Shown here: positions 8,803 through 18,277 of the stretch, piece after piece
Layout: each line of letters starts with the position of its first letter
How positions within the stretch are numbered: position 1 is the stretch's first letter
Assembly (NCBI GenBank): GCA_963757125.1
Contig: CAVWQP010000004.1
Coordinates: 1,364,001-1,428,000 of the forward strand
DNA: 64,000 nt
Direction: 5' to 3'
Origin: CAVVSD01 sp963757125
GTDB taxonomy: Bacteria > Actinomycetota > Thermoleophilia > Solirubrobacterales > Solirubrobacteraceae
Position numbers and translations under genes: made by a program
Notes under the pieces: generated by a model
Told to the model about the DNA's origin: nothing
Database searches by the model: none
Seen by the model: the letters and a program-made list of their open reading frames with translations, nothing else

Positions 8803-9726
8803 ATGGGCGTCGACCGCCGCCTCAGTCTCCACAAGCTCGAGGTGCTGTCCGCCGTCGTGCGCGCCGGCGGCGTGAGCAAGGCGGCGGAGAGCCTGTTCGT
8901 CGCGCAGCCCGTGGTCAGCGCGCACATCCGCACGCTCGAGGAGCGCCTGGGGGCGAAGCTCTTCTACCGCGAGGGCCGTCAGATGCACCTCACGGAGGCC
9001 GGCGTGGCGGTCCATGCGTGGGCGGAGGACGTGCTCATGCGCACCCGCGAGCTCGAGCGCTACCTCGACGGGCTGCACGACGGCCGCCAGGGCACGATCG
9101 TCCTCGGCGCGAGCATGTCCGTGGGCAGCTACCGGCTGCCGTCGGTGCTGACCGCGTTCCGCGGGTCGCATCCCGACGTGGAGGTGCGGATGGGCATCTC
9201 CGACACCGAGCACGCGGTCGACGACGTGCGCTCCGGCGCCTTCGACTTCGCCGTCGTCGTGGCGGCCACGAGCAGCGATCTCCCCGGCCTCGACGCGGAG
9301 CTGATCGGCGAGGATCACATCACGCTCGTCGCGGCGCCCGACCATCCACTGGCGGGCCAGACGGTGAGCGTCGACGACCTCCGCACCCTGCCCTTCATCG
9401 AGGCGCCGGAGGGCATCATCCGGCGGACCTTCGTGGACCGCCAGCTGCGCGGCCTCGGCGTCGTGCAGCGCAACGTCGTGCTCCAGCTCGGCCACCCCGA
9501 GGCGATGAAGCGCGCGACGCAGGACGGCCTCGGCGTCGCGCTGCTGTTCCGCAGCGCGGTGCAGGAGGAGCTGCGCTCGGGGACGCTGTGCGAGTTGCCC
9601 GTCGACGGCGTCGACCTCGCCGTCCCGGTGTTCGTCGTCGCGCGCAAGGGCAAGACGTTCTCGCCTGTGCACCGCGCGCTCATCGACGAGATCCGCGCCG
9701 CCATGGCGGCCGCGCAGCCCGCGTGA
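8803..9726 (+). CDS. LysR-family transcriptional regulator
   Basis: This 307-residue regulator has an N-terminal winged helix-turn-helix (residues about 6-64; LSLHKLEVLSAVVRAGGVSKAAESLFVAQPVVSAHIRTLEERLG) and a two-lobed effector-binding domain. It is divergent from the Rieske oxygenase operon and directly upstream of the aldo/keto reductase, overlapping it by GTGA. Both facts suggest it senses the oxygenase substrate or product. A TATGTT hexamer at 8791-8796 ends six bases before the ATG, so the transcript may start at or next to the start codon. The effector is unknown. Confidence 0.92.
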   Translation: MGVDRRLSLHKLEVLSAVVRAGGVSKAAESLFVAQPVVSAHIRTLEERLGAKLFYREGRQMHLTEAGVAVHAWAEDVLMRTRELERYLDGLHDGRQGTIVLGASMSVGSYRLPSVLTAFRGSHPDVEVRMGISDTEHAVDDVRSGAFDFAVVVAATSSDLPGLDAELIGEDHITLVAAPDHPLAGQTVSVDDLRTLPFIEAPEGIIRRTFVDRQLRGLGVVQRNVVLQLGHPEAMKRATQDGLGVALLFRSAVQEELRSGTLCELPVDGVDLAVPVFVVARKGKTFSPVHRALIDEIRAAMAAAQPA

Positions 9727-10547
9727 CCGCGCCGTCGCTGCGCCTGCGCGGGGGAGCCGAGATGCCCCAACTCGGGCTCGGCACGTGGCCGCTGACCGGT
9801 GAGGCGGCGACGCGCGCCGTGCTCGACGCGCTCGAGGCGGGGTACCGGCTGCTGGACACGTCGGAGCAGTACGGCAACGAGGAGGCGGTCGGCGCGGCGA
9901 TCCGGCGCAGCGGCGTGCCGCGCGAGGAGATCTTCGTGACGACGAAGTTCAACGCGGCGTGGCACGGCGAGGAGCTCGTCGCGCAGGCGTTCGAGCGCTC
10001 CGCCGCGCGGCTGGGCACCGAACCCGACCTGCTGCTCATCCACTGGCCGAACCCGTGGCTGGACCGCTACGTCGACGCGTGGCGCGGGCTGATCGGGCTG
10101 CGCGACCGCGGCTGCGTGCGTGCGATCGGGGTCTCCAACTTCACGCCCGAGCACCTCGGGCGGCTCATCGAGGAGACCGGCGAGGCGCCGGAGATCGACC
10201 AGGTCGAGCTGGACCCGACGCTGCCGCGCCGGGAGTGGCGCGCGTTCCACACGCGCCACGGGATCGTCACGGAGTCCTGGAGCCCGCTGGGGCGTGCGGG
10301 GCCGGTGCTCGCCGACCCGCGGGTGCGCGCGCTCGCCGAGCGCCACGGCCGCTCACCGGCGCAGATCGTCCTGCGCTGGCACGTGCAGCAGGGTCTCGCC
10401 GTGGCGGTCGGTGCGTCGGACCCGCGCGAGATCCGCGAGGACATCGACGTGTTCGGCTTCGCGTTGGAGCCGGACGAGATCGCGTCGCTCGACGCACTCG
10501 ACGAGGGACGGGCGCCGGCCCGTGACCCCGAGACGCACGGCCACTGA
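9723..10547 (+). CDS. Aldo/keto reductase
   Basis: This is a 274-residue NADPH-dependent oxidoreductase of the AKR superfamily. The catalytic tetrad is visible: Asp and Tyr in LLDTSEQYGNEEAVG, Lys in TTKFN and His in LLIHWPNP. The C-terminal cofactor-binding part reads AVGASDPREIREDI. The GTG start at 9723 overlaps the LysR stop. It is one of the shorter, 2,5-diketogluconate-reductase-like members. In context it may reduce a carbonyl intermediate of the pathway started by the oxygenase, which is inference. Confidence 0.9.
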   Translation: MTAPSLRLRGGAEMPQLGLGTWPLTGEAATRAVLDALEAGYRLLDTSEQYGNEEAVGAAIRRSGVPREEIFVTTKFNAAWHGEELVAQAFERSAARLGTEPDLLLIHWPNPWLDRYVDAWRGLIGLRDRGCVRAIGVSNFTPEHLGRLIEETGEAPEIDQVELDPTLPRREWRAFHTRHGIVTESWSPLGRAGPVLADPRVRALAERHGRSPAQIVLRWHVQQGLAVAVGASDPREIREDIDVFGFALEPDEIASLDALDEGRAPARDPETHGH

Positions 10548-10592
10548 CGATTCATATGAACTGATAGGCATTCGTCCGGGTATGCGCGGAGG

Positions 10593-12068
10593 ATGGCCCG
10601 CTCGAAGACCATCGCCACCCTGATCTACCTCGGGTTCGCCCTGCAGCTCCTGCAGGTCGGGATCATCCCGTTGCTCCCGCTCATCGGGAAGGACCTCGGG
10701 ATCGAGCCGGGGACGACGTCCTGGCTCGTCACCTCCAGCCTCCTCGCGGGCGCGGTGTTCCTCGCGGTCTTCTCGCGCCTCGCCGACCTCATCGGCAAGA
10801 CGCCGGTCGTGCGGCTGTCGCTCGCGCTCGTGCTCGTCGGCTCGCTCATCGGGTGCTTCGCGACGAGCTTCGCCGGGCTCCTCGTCGCCCGGATCCTCAT
10901 GGGCGCGGTCCTGCCCATGCTCGCGCTGCCGGAGGCGATCGCCGCGGACACGATGCCGAAGGACAAGGCGAACGTCGTCATCGGCGCGATCCACTCCGGT
11001 ACCGGGATCGGCATCGCCGGCGGGCTCGTCCTCGGCGGCCTGGCGGGCGCGGGCGACGCGTCGTGGCGCTGGTTCTTCATCGTCGGCGCGATCAGCTCCG
11101 CGATCGGCATCGGCGCGTCGTGGCTGTGGCTGCGCGACGGCGTGGCGCGGGCGACCGGTCGCCTCGACCTCGTCGGCGCGGCGCTCCTCGCCGCCGGCCT
11201 GTCCGCGCTGCTGCTCGGCCTGACCCAGGGCCCCAACTGGGGCTGGGGCTCGGTCAGCGTCTGGGGTCTCGGCATCGTCGGCGTCGCCCTGCTCGCGCTG
11301 TGGTGGGCGCAGCAGGCGCGCTCGTCCGACCCCCTCATCCACGTCGACCGGCTCGTGCTGCCCGAGGTGCGCCTGCCGTTCGCGATGACGTTCCTGGTCG
11401 CGTTCGGCATCTACAGCTCGCTGACGGCGATCAGCCGCTACGCGCAGAGCGACCCGGCCGAGCTCGGCTACGGCTACGGGTGGTCGCCGCTGCAGGTGGC
11501 GTGGTACGCCGTGCCGCAGGTCATCGGCTGCATCGCGTGCTTCGTGCTCATCCGGCGGATGGTGCGGCGCGGGAAGGCCGTCGAGGCGCTGACTGCCGGC
11601 GCGTGCCTGCTCATCGTGACGTTCCTCCTCTACGGGCTCCTGACCGCGCACCCGTTCTTCACGCTGCTCGGCCTCGCGCTCGACGCGTGCGGGCTCGGGA
11701 CGGTCCTGGCGGTGACCCAGATCGTCGCGCTGCGGGCGGTCGCGCCGTCGGACTCCGGGATCGTGCTCGGGCTGACGATCGTCCTCTACGCCCTCGGAAA
11801 TGCCGTCGGCAGCGCGGTGACCGGGGTCTTCTTCGAGAGCTTCGGCTCCACGCCCGAGGCGCCGTCGCTGACCTCGTTCCGCGTCGGGTTCGCCGTCGCC
11901 GGCTTCGCGGCCGTGCTCGCACTCGGGATGTGCCTCGCGCTCGGCGACCGGGTGCGGCGCCCGCGGCCAGACAGGCGCGCCTGCGGCGACCGCGTAGCGC
12001 GAGGTCCCGTCGGCTATCTTGCCAACTGCGTATGGCGATGTCGCAACGGACCAGCGATCCCCGGCTGA
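10593..12068 (+). CDS. MFS transporter
   Basis: This is a major-facilitator permease with about 14 hydrophobic segments, of the drug:H+ antiporter DHA2-like type. The N-terminus (TLIYLGFALQLLQVGIIPLLP) and the first cytoplasmic loop (SRLADLIGKTPVVRLSL) are typical. The C-terminal roughly 30 residues after RVRRPRPD look unlike the rest and overlap the start of the next gene by 37 bases. Shifting one frame near 11970 would end the protein at a TAG at 11995-11997, so a small sequence error may hide the true stop. A GGAGG touches the ATG, too close for a normal ribosome site. It could export or import a substrate of the surrounding catabolic genes. Confidence 0.85.
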   Translation: MARSKTIATLIYLGFALQLLQVGIIPLLPLIGKDLGIEPGTTSWLVTSSLLAGAVFLAVFSRLADLIGKTPVVRLSLALVLVGSLIGCFATSFAGLLVARILMGAVLPMLALPEAIAADTMPKDKANVVIGAIHSGTGIGIAGGLVLGGLAGAGDASWRWFFIVGAISSAIGIGASWLWLRDGVARATGRLDLVGAALLAAGLSALLLGLTQGPNWGWGSVSVWGLGIVGVALLALWWAQQARSSDPLIHVDRLVLPEVRLPFAMTFLVAFGIYSSLTAISRYAQSDPAELGYGYGWSPLQVAWYAVPQVIGCIACFVLIRRMVRRGKAVEALTAGACLLIVTFLLYGLLTAHPFFTLLGLALDACGLGTVLAVTQIVALRAVAPSDSGIVLGLTIVLYALGNAVGSAVTGVFFESFGSTPEAPSLTSFRVGFAVAGFAAVLALGMCLALGDRVRRPRPDRRACGDRVARGPVGYLANCVWRCRNGPAIPG

Positions 12069-13741
12069 GCCGGATGTCGGCCACGCGGTCGTCGGTGACC
12101 TCGAGCAAGGGCGTCGTCTCCGCGGGTAACGCGCACGCCGTCAGCGCAGGCCTCGACGCCCTCGAACGTGGCGGCAACGCCATCGACGCGACGGTCGCCG
12201 CGGCGTTCGTCTCCTTCGTCGCCGAGCCCAACAACGCGGGGATCGCGGGCTACGGCCACCTGGCCGCGTTCACCGGCGGCACGTTCGTGACCGTCGACCA
12301 CGGTCCCCGGGCGCCGCTCGCGGCGACCCCGGACATGTTCACGACGGTCGGCCCCGAGCCCGGGGGCTACGACTGGCCCGAGGTGGCCGGGGACGCCAAC
12401 GCGCTCGGGCATCTCTCGCCGGCCGTGCCGGGTGCGGTCGCAGGCCTGCACGCGATCCACGCGCGGGCGGGACGCCTTCCGTGGGCGTCGCTGCTCGACG
12501 CCGCGATCGCGCTCGCGGACGAGGGCCTGGAGGTCACGTGGAACCTCCTGCTGCTCATCGCGGCGCACCTCGACGAGATCCGCGTCCGGCCCGCGCTCGC
12601 CGCGATCCTGCTGCCCGAGGGTCGCCTGCCCCGCGCGCGCACCGAGGACGACCCGGGGGAGCGGCTGCACCAGCGCGAGCTCGCCGACACGCTGCGCCGC
12701 GTGGCCGAGCACGGGCCCGACGGGTTCTACCGCGGCCCGGTGGCAGAGGCGATCGCCGCCGAGATCGCCGCGGGCGGCGGCATCCTCACGGCCGGAGATC
12801 TCGAGACCTACGCGCCCAAGCTGCTCCTCGAGCAGCCGACCCGCTTCCGCGACGTCGAGCTCATCACCGCCAACGACCAGGTCGGGACCGAGGCGCTGAA
12901 CATCCTCGACTGCTTCCCCGCCCCGCCGCCCGGGCGGGCCGAGCACCTCCACCTGCTCGCCGAGGCGATGGGGCACGCGTTCGTCGACAACGTCACCTAC
13001 GCCGGTGACCCCGACCACGTCGCCGCGCCGCTCGCCGGCCTGGCGAGCCCGGCGTTCGCGCGCCTGCGGGCCTCGGGGATCGCGCCGGACGCGGCGTCGC
13101 CGCGACCGCTCGCGACGGCGGATCCGTGGCCGTTCGAGGACGGCGAGCCTCGCGCGACGCCGCCGCCGTCGGCCGGCGGGGCGCGCGGGACGACGCAGGT
13201 CGTCGCCGCCGACGCCGACGGCAACCTCGTCGCGCTCATCACGACGATCGGCGACGACTTCGGGTCGAAGGTCGCGGTGCCCGGCACGGGCGTCCTGCTC
13301 AACAACTCGATGATGAACTACGACCCGCGGCCGGGCCGCGCGAACTCGATCGCCCCGGGCAAGATGCCGTTCTTCGCCGTGCCCGCGATCGTCGCGGCGC
13401 GCGAGGGGCGGGGCGTCTTCGCCGCCGCGGGCTCCGGCGGGTACCCGATCCTCGCGGGCGTCGTGAACACGACGGTGAACCACGTCGGCCAGGGCATGGG
13501 GATCCAGGAGGCGATCGACGCGCCCCGGGTGCACTCGCAGGGTGCCGAGACGTACATCGACTCCCGCGTCCCGGCCTCCGTGCGGGCGGAGCTGGAGGCG
13601 ATGGGCCACACGCTCGTCGTCCAGGACGTCACGCCCGGCGAGCTGCCGTTCAGCCGTGTGAGCGCCGTCGCGGTCGCGCCCGACGGGACGATGACCGCCG
13701 GCTCCGGCCCCGCGTGGACGACCGCGGCGGGCGGCCTGTAG
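12032..13741 (+). CDS. Gamma-glutamyltransferase-family protein
   Basis: This is a 569-residue member of the gamma-glutamyltranspeptidase family of N-terminal-nucleophile hydrolases, which cleave themselves to expose a catalytic Thr. The N-terminal half reads VVSAGNAHAVSAGLDALERGGNAIDATVAAA, a strong family signature. The cleavage motif is Thr387-Thr388-Gln389 (ARGTTQVV), where TTH is usual; the nucleophile is kept. GSGGYPILAGVV near the C-terminus is another family motif. No signal peptide is seen, so it may act in the cytoplasm, unlike the classic secreted enzyme. It begins a run of closely spaced genes that includes a CocE hydrolase and amidohydrolases, so it may open an amide in the same pathway. 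TATCTT lies at 12015-12020. Confidence 0.87.
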   Translation: MAMSQRTSDPRLSRMSATRSSVTSSKGVVSAGNAHAVSAGLDALERGGNAIDATVAAAFVSFVAEPNNAGIAGYGHLAAFTGGTFVTVDHGPRAPLAATPDMFTTVGPEPGGYDWPEVAGDANALGHLSPAVPGAVAGLHAIHARAGRLPWASLLDAAIALADEGLEVTWNLLLLIAAHLDEIRVRPALAAILLPEGRLPRARTEDDPGERLHQRELADTLRRVAEHGPDGFYRGPVAEAIAAEIAAGGGILTAGDLETYAPKLLLEQPTRFRDVELITANDQVGTEALNILDCFPAPPPGRAEHLHLLAEAMGHAFVDNVTYAGDPDHVAAPLAGLASPAFARLRASGIAPDAASPRPLATADPWPFEDGEPRATPPPSAGGARGTTQVVAADADGNLVALITTIGDDFGSKVAVPGTGVLLNNSMMNYDPRPGRANSIAPGKMPFFAVPAIVAAREGRGVFAAAGSGGYPILAGVVNTTVNHVGQGMGIQEAIDAPRVHSQGAETYIDSRVPASVRAELEAMGHTLVVQDVTPGELPFSRVSAVAVAPDGTMTAGSGPAWTTAAGGL

Positions 13742-13743
13742 AC

Positions 13744-15768
13744 GTGGCGCCGGCCGAGCGCCCCGACCTCACCGAGGGCGTCCGGGTCATCGACCCGGCG
13801 TGGATCCCCCTGTCCGACGGGACGCGCCTCTGCGCGCGCGTGTGGCTGCCGGCCGATCCCGAGCCGGTACCTGCCGTCCTCGAGTACCTGCCCTATCGCA
13901 AGGACGACGTGACGGCCGCCGACGACGCGATGCACCACGCGTACTTCGCCGGCTGCGGCTACGCGGGCGTGCGCGTGGACATCCGCGGCAGCGGGGACTC
14001 CGGCGGCGTCCTGACCGACGAGTACTCCCGGCAGGAGGGCGACGACGCGCTGGAGGTCCTCGCCTGGATCGCCGCGCAGCCGTGGTGCTCGGGGAAGGTC
14101 GGGATGATGGGCATCTCCTGGGGCGGGTTCAACTCGCTGCAGATCGCCGCGCGGCGGCCGCCGGAGCTCGCGGCGATCATCACCGCCTGCTCGACGGACG
14201 ACCGCTACGACAACGACGTCCACTACCTCGGCGGCGTCCCGCTCGGCTACTACCTGCTGCCGTGGGCGTCGGTGATGCTGGCGTTCAACGTGCGCCCGCC
14301 GGACCCGGCGATCGTGGGGGACGAGTGGCGGTCGATGTGGCTCGAGCGCCTCGAGGGCAACGTCGACCTCATCGAGCTGTGGCTGCGCCACCAGCGCCGC
14401 GACGACTACTGGCGCCACGGCTCCGTGGGCGAGCGCTACGAGGACATCGAGGTGCCGGTCCTCGCGGTGTCCGGGTGGGCCGACGCGTACGTCGACGCGG
14501 TCTTCCGGCTGCTGGCGAACCTCGACGTCCCGCGCAAGGGGCTCGTCGGGCCGTGGGGGCACATGTGGCCGGAGATCGGGCGACCCGGACCGGAGATCGG
14601 CTTCCTGCAGGAGTGCGTCCGCTGGTGGGACCAGCACCTCAAGGGCCGCGACACGGGGATCATGGACGAGCCGATGCTCCGGGCGTGGATGCAGGAGCCC
14701 GTCGCGCCGGCACCGGATTACGACGAGCGACCCGGGCGGTGGGTCGCCGAGGCCGCGTGGCCCGGCCGCGACGAGCCGCCGCTGGCGTTCGTCCTCGACG
14801 CCGAGGGCCTCACCGCGGAGCCGACGGGCGACGCAGCGCTCGTCCACACGAGCCCGCAGACCGTCGGGCTCGACGCGGGCGCCTGGTGCGCGTACGGCAA
14901 CCCCGCCGACATCCCGGTCGACCAGCGCCGCGACGACGCGCGCTCGCTGACGTTCGACTCCGCGCCGGTCGCGGAGCGCTTCGAGATGCTCGGGCAGCCG
15001 ATCGTGACGCTGCGGGTCAGCGCCGACCGGCCGCGCGCGTTCGTCGCCGCGCGGCTGTGCGACGTCGCGCCCGACGGCGCGTCGACGATCATCACCCGCG
15101 GCTTCCTGAACCTCTGCCATCCCGACGACCACGAGCACGCGCGGGACGTCCCGGTCGGCGAGCCGTTCGACGTCCGGATCGCGATGAAGAGCGTCGCCTA
15201 CGCCGTGCCCGCCGGGCACAGCGTGCGCCTCGCGGTCTCGACGAGCTACTGGCCGTGGCTGTGGCCCTCGCCCGAGCCGGTCGCGCTCACCGTCCACACC
15301 GGTGGCGCGAGCACCCTGGAGCTCCCGGTGCGCACGCCGCACGCGCTCGACGACGCGCTGGCCCCGCTCGGCCCGCCCGAGATCGCGCCGCGGCTGGCGG
15401 TCGAGATCCTGGAGCCGGCCCGGCCGCGCCACGAGGTCACCGAGGACGTGGTCGCCGGCACGACGACGTTCGTGATGTCGAGGCGGTTCGCCGGCGCCCA
15501 GCGGTTCCCCAGCGGTCTCGAGTACCGCGACGACGACCCGATCACGTTCACGATCACCGGCGAGGACCCGCTCTCGCCGACGGTCGAGTGCCGCCGGCGG
15601 ATCGAGGTCGCGCGCGGCGACACGTGGTCCACCCGCATCGAGGTCCTCGCGACGATGACCTCCGACGCGACCGACTACCACGTGTCGACCGTCTGCGAGG
15701 CCTTCGAGGGCGACGAGCTCGTCCACACCCGCACCGCAACCGCATCGATCCCGAGGGACTTCTCATGA
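13744..15768 (+). CDS. CocE/NonD-family hydrolase
   Basis: This is a 674-residue alpha/beta hydrolase of the cocaine-esterase and X-Pro dipeptidyl-peptidase type, which cleaves esters or amides. The nucleophile Ser125 sits in GMMGISWGGF, an Asp is expected in SGWADAYVD, and the His lies in GPWGHMWPE. The C-terminal jelly-roll domain (about residue 330 onward) is complete. The oxyanion Tyr is in YLPYRKDD. The GTG start at 13744 is three bases after the previous stop. Unlike many relatives it has no signal peptide. It overlaps the next gene by ATGA. It is placed with a GGT-like enzyme and two amidohydrolases, so ester or amide cleavage in a shared pathway is plausible. Confidence 0.9.
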   Translation: MAPAERPDLTEGVRVIDPAWIPLSDGTRLCARVWLPADPEPVPAVLEYLPYRKDDVTAADDAMHHAYFAGCGYAGVRVDIRGSGDSGGVLTDEYSRQEGDDALEVLAWIAAQPWCSGKVGMMGISWGGFNSLQIAARRPPELAAIITACSTDDRYDNDVHYLGGVPLGYYLLPWASVMLAFNVRPPDPAIVGDEWRSMWLERLEGNVDLIELWLRHQRRDDYWRHGSVGERYEDIEVPVLAVSGWADAYVDAVFRLLANLDVPRKGLVGPWGHMWPEIGRPGPEIGFLQECVRWWDQHLKGRDTGIMDEPMLRAWMQEPVAPAPDYDERPGRWVAEAAWPGRDEPPLAFVLDAEGLTAEPTGDAALVHTSPQTVGLDAGAWCAYGNPADIPVDQRRDDARSLTFDSAPVAERFEMLGQPIVTLRVSADRPRAFVAARLCDVAPDGASTIITRGFLNLCHPDDHEHARDVPVGEPFDVRIAMKSVAYAVPAGHSVRLAVSTSYWPWLWPSPEPVALTVHTGGASTLELPVRTPHALDDALAPLGPPEIAPRLAVEILEPARPRHEVTEDVVAGTTTFVMSRRFAGAQRFPSGLEYRDDDPITFTITGEDPLSPTVECRRRIEVARGDTWSTRIEVLATMTSDATDYHVSTVCEAFEGDELVHTRTATASIPRDFS

Positions 15769-16166
15769 CCGTCCACCTCAAGCGCCTCGACAACATCGAC
15801 GTCGTCTGCACGGACGTCGACGCGCTCGTCGCCTTCTACGGCGGGCTGCTCGGCCTGGAGCTGCGGCTGCCGTACGAGCGCGGGCAGGGGTGGGCGGGCT
15901 TCCGCGCCGGCGACGTCGTCATCTACTTCATCGAGGAGGAGGGCGCCGGCGAGCACCCGGCGCCGCGGTTCACCGGCGCGTCCAACCCGCCCGGCATCGA
16001 CTCGTTCGCCTTCGAGGTCGACTCGCTCGACGACGCGATCGCCGAGCTCGACGGGCAGGTGCCGTGGGCGGGCGAGATCGTCGCGTCGGAGTGGTACCGC
16101 TACCGCGGCATGCACGATCCCGAGGGCAACCTCGTCTACCTCACCGAGCCGCTCCTCGACCGGTGA
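15765..16166 (+). CDS. VOC-family (glyoxalase/bleomycin-resistance-fold) protein
   Basis: This 133-residue protein has the paired beta-alpha-beta-beta-beta repeats of the vicinal-oxygen-chelate fold: LDNIDVVCTDVDALVAFYGGLLGLEL in the first half and GIDSFAFEVDSLDDAIAEL to DPEGNLVYLTEP in the second. Members include isomerases, epimerases and dioxygenases. The metal ligands are not certain here, because the first-strand His of glyoxalases is replaced by Asp. It overlaps the genes on both sides (ATGA upstream, GTGA downstream), so it is translated as part of the same operon. Confidence 0.85.
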   Translation: MTVHLKRLDNIDVVCTDVDALVAFYGGLLGLELRLPYERGQGWAGFRAGDVVIYFIEEEGAGEHPAPRFTGASNPPGIDSFAFEVDSLDDAIAELDGQVPWAGEIVASEWYRYRGMHDPEGNLVYLTEPLLDR

Positions 16167-17189
16167 TCGACTGCGACGTCCACGCGGTCGTGCCGGACAC
16201 GTCGGTCCTCGAGCCGCATCTCGACGACCACTGGCGCGAGGTGCTCACGACGACGCAGTTCTCCGGGCCGACCGACCAGGCCCACCCGCCGAACCTCGCG
16301 ACGTCGCTCGGCGACTTCCCGGCCGTGGACGGCGCGGCGCCCGGGACGACGCTGCGCTCGCTCCAGGCGCAGGTGCTGGACCCGCTGGGGGTCGAGACGG
16401 CGATCCTGACCTGCGACTACGCCGTCGACTCGATCCGCAACCCCGACGCCGCCGCGGCGCTGGCGTCGGCGGTGAACGACTGGCTCGTCGCCGAGTGGCT
16501 CGACCGCGATCCGCGGCTGCGCGCGGCGCTCGTCGTCCCCATCGGGCAGCCGGCGATGGCAGCGGTCGAGGTGCACCGGCTCGGCGGGCATCCCGGGTTC
16601 GTCGTCCGTGCACCTGCCGGTCCGCTCGGCGATGCCGTACGGCAATCGCGGCTGGTGGCCCCTCTTCGACGCGATCACGCAGCACGATCTCGTCGCCCAG
16701 CTGCACTTCGGCGGTTCGCCGGGGCTGCCGCCGACCGCCTCGGGCTGGCCGTCGACCTGGATCGAGGAGCACGTGGACATGGCGTCGGCGTTCCAGTCGC
16801 AGCTCCTGAGCCTCGTCGCCGAGGGGACCTTCGACCGCTACCCAGGGCTGCGCGTGGCGCTGCTGGAGGCGGGGTTCGCGTGGCTGCCCGCGTTCCTGTG
16901 GCGCGCCGACAAGGGCTGGCGCGGCCTGCGCCGCGAGGTGCCGTGGCTGCGACGGGAGCCGTCGGCCTACGTCCGCGAGCACGTGCGGGTCGGCCTGCAG
17001 CCGGTCGACGGGCCGCCGGACGCGGCGCAGCTCGCCCAGGTCGTCGACCAGCTCGGCGCGCCGGAGATGCTCATGTTCGCCACCGACTGGCCCCACCGCC
17101 ACCCCGGCGGCCTCGGGTCGGTGCCCGACGGGCTGCCCGACGCTGCGATCCTGTCCGAGAACGCCCGGACCCACTACAGGCTGCCGTGA
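16163..17189 (+). CDS. Amidohydrolase (ACMSD-like), first of a tandem pair; one frameshift
   Basis: This is a metal-dependent amidohydrolase of the family that includes aminocarboxymuconate-semialdehyde decarboxylase and gamma-resorcylate decarboxylase. The metal motif D-x-H is at the N-terminus (VIDCDVHAV), His recurs in LVAQLHFGG, and the C-terminal metal Asp lies in MFATDWPHRHPGG. One extra C near 16603 shifts the frame; with it removed the text reads GFVVVHLPVRSAMPYGNRGW. The GTG start overlaps the VOC gene stop. A related gene follows directly, also by GTGA overlap, so the two could be paralogous subunits or successive enzymes. Confidence 0.85.
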
Positions 17190-18277
17190 TCGTCGACTGC
17201 GACATCCACAACGCGCCGGTCTCCGAGACCGCGCTGCACGCGTACCTCCCCGAGGCCTGGCGCCGGCGGCGTAGCGCGGGCGGGCGGCTCGCGCCCGAGG
17301 TCGAGGCGAGCCGCGAGACGCTCGGCGACCGCTCCTACCTCGGCTCGGAGTACCCGCGGGCGACGCCGCGCGCGGCGCGCACCGACGCATGGCCGCCCGA
17401 CGGCTCGCCGCCGGCGTCGAACCTCCCGTTCCTGCGTGAGCAGCTCCTGGACCGCTACGACATCGAGTACGGCGTGCTGACCCCCATGCTGGGGGCCGGC
17501 GAGCAGCTCGACCTCGAGTCGGGTGCGGCGCTCGCGTCGGCCATCAACGACTGGCAGGCGGCCGAGTGGCTCGACCCGGAGCCGCGGCTGCGCGCGTCGA
17601 TCAACGTCGCCTACGAGGACGGCGAGCTCTCCGCGCGCGAGATCGCCCGCTGCGCCGACGACCCGCGCTTCGTGCAGGTGCTCATGCTCATCCGCACCGC
17701 CGAGCCGCTCGGGCGCCGCAAGTACTGGCCGCTGTTCCGCGCCGCGGCGGAGCGCGGCCTGCCGGTCGGCGTCCACTACGGCGGCTGGGGCCGGGGGCCG
17801 TTGACCGGCACCGGCTTCCCCAGCTTCTACCTCGAGGACCAGGTCGGGATGGCGACCGCGTTCCAGGACCAGCTGACCAGCTTGGTGTTCGAGGGCGTCT
17901 TCGAGGAGATCCCGGAGCTGCGGATCGTGCTCATCGAGGGCGGCGTCGCCTGGCTCGCGCCGCTCATGTGGCGGATGGACCGTGCGTTCGAGCTGCTCGG
18001 GTCCGAGGCGCCGAAGCTGGACCGCCGGCCCTCGGAGGTCATCCGCGAGCACGTGTGGCTGACGACCCAGCCGATGGACGAGCCGGAGCGGACGGCCGAC
18101 CTCCCCGTGCTGTTCGACCACATGGGCATGGACGACCGGATCTGCTTCGCGACCGACTACCCCCACTGGGACTTCGACTCGCCGGAGCGCGCGATCCCAC
18201 GCGTGCTCGGCGAGGACCGGCGGCGCCGGATCATGCGCGACAACGCCCATGCGCTGTACCGGTTCGGCGATGGCTAG
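17186..18277 (+). CDS. Amidohydrolase (ACMSD-like), second of a tandem pair
   Basis: This is an intact 363-residue relative of the preceding gene. It has D-x-H near the start (VDCDIHN), HYGGWGRG as the internal His motif and CFATDYPHWDFDSP near the C-terminus, which carries the metal-binding Asp. Family members remove carboxylate groups from, or hydrolyse, ring and amide substrates. The GTG start overlaps the first amidohydrolase by four bases. Sequence identity between the two is recognisable but moderate by eye, so they probably diverged in substrate. It overlaps the Rieske ferredoxin gene by eight bases. Confidence 0.9.
   Translation: MIVDCDIHNAPVSETALHAYLPEAWRRRRSAGGRLAPEVEASRETLGDRSYLGSEYPRATPRAARTDAWPPDGSPPASNLPFLREQLLDRYDIEYGVLTPMLGAGEQLDLESGAALASAINDWQAAEWLDPEPRLRASINVAYEDGELSAREIARCADDPRFVQVLMLIRTAEPLGRRKYWPLFRAAAERGLPVGVHYGGWGRGPLTGTGFPSFYLEDQVGMATAFQDQLTSLVFEGVFEEIPELRIVLIEGGVAWLAPLMWRMDRAFELLGSEAPKLDRRPSEVIREHVWLTTQPMDEPERTADLPVLFDHMGMDDRICFATDYPHWDFDSPERAIPRVLGEDRRRRIMRDNAHALYRFGDG

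Noticed and set aside
12012..12025. GGCTATCTTGCCAA before the GGT-like gene as another IclR-type site
   Set aside because: It matches only part of the motif in reverse orientation and fits a TATCTT promoter hexamer; too weak to claim.
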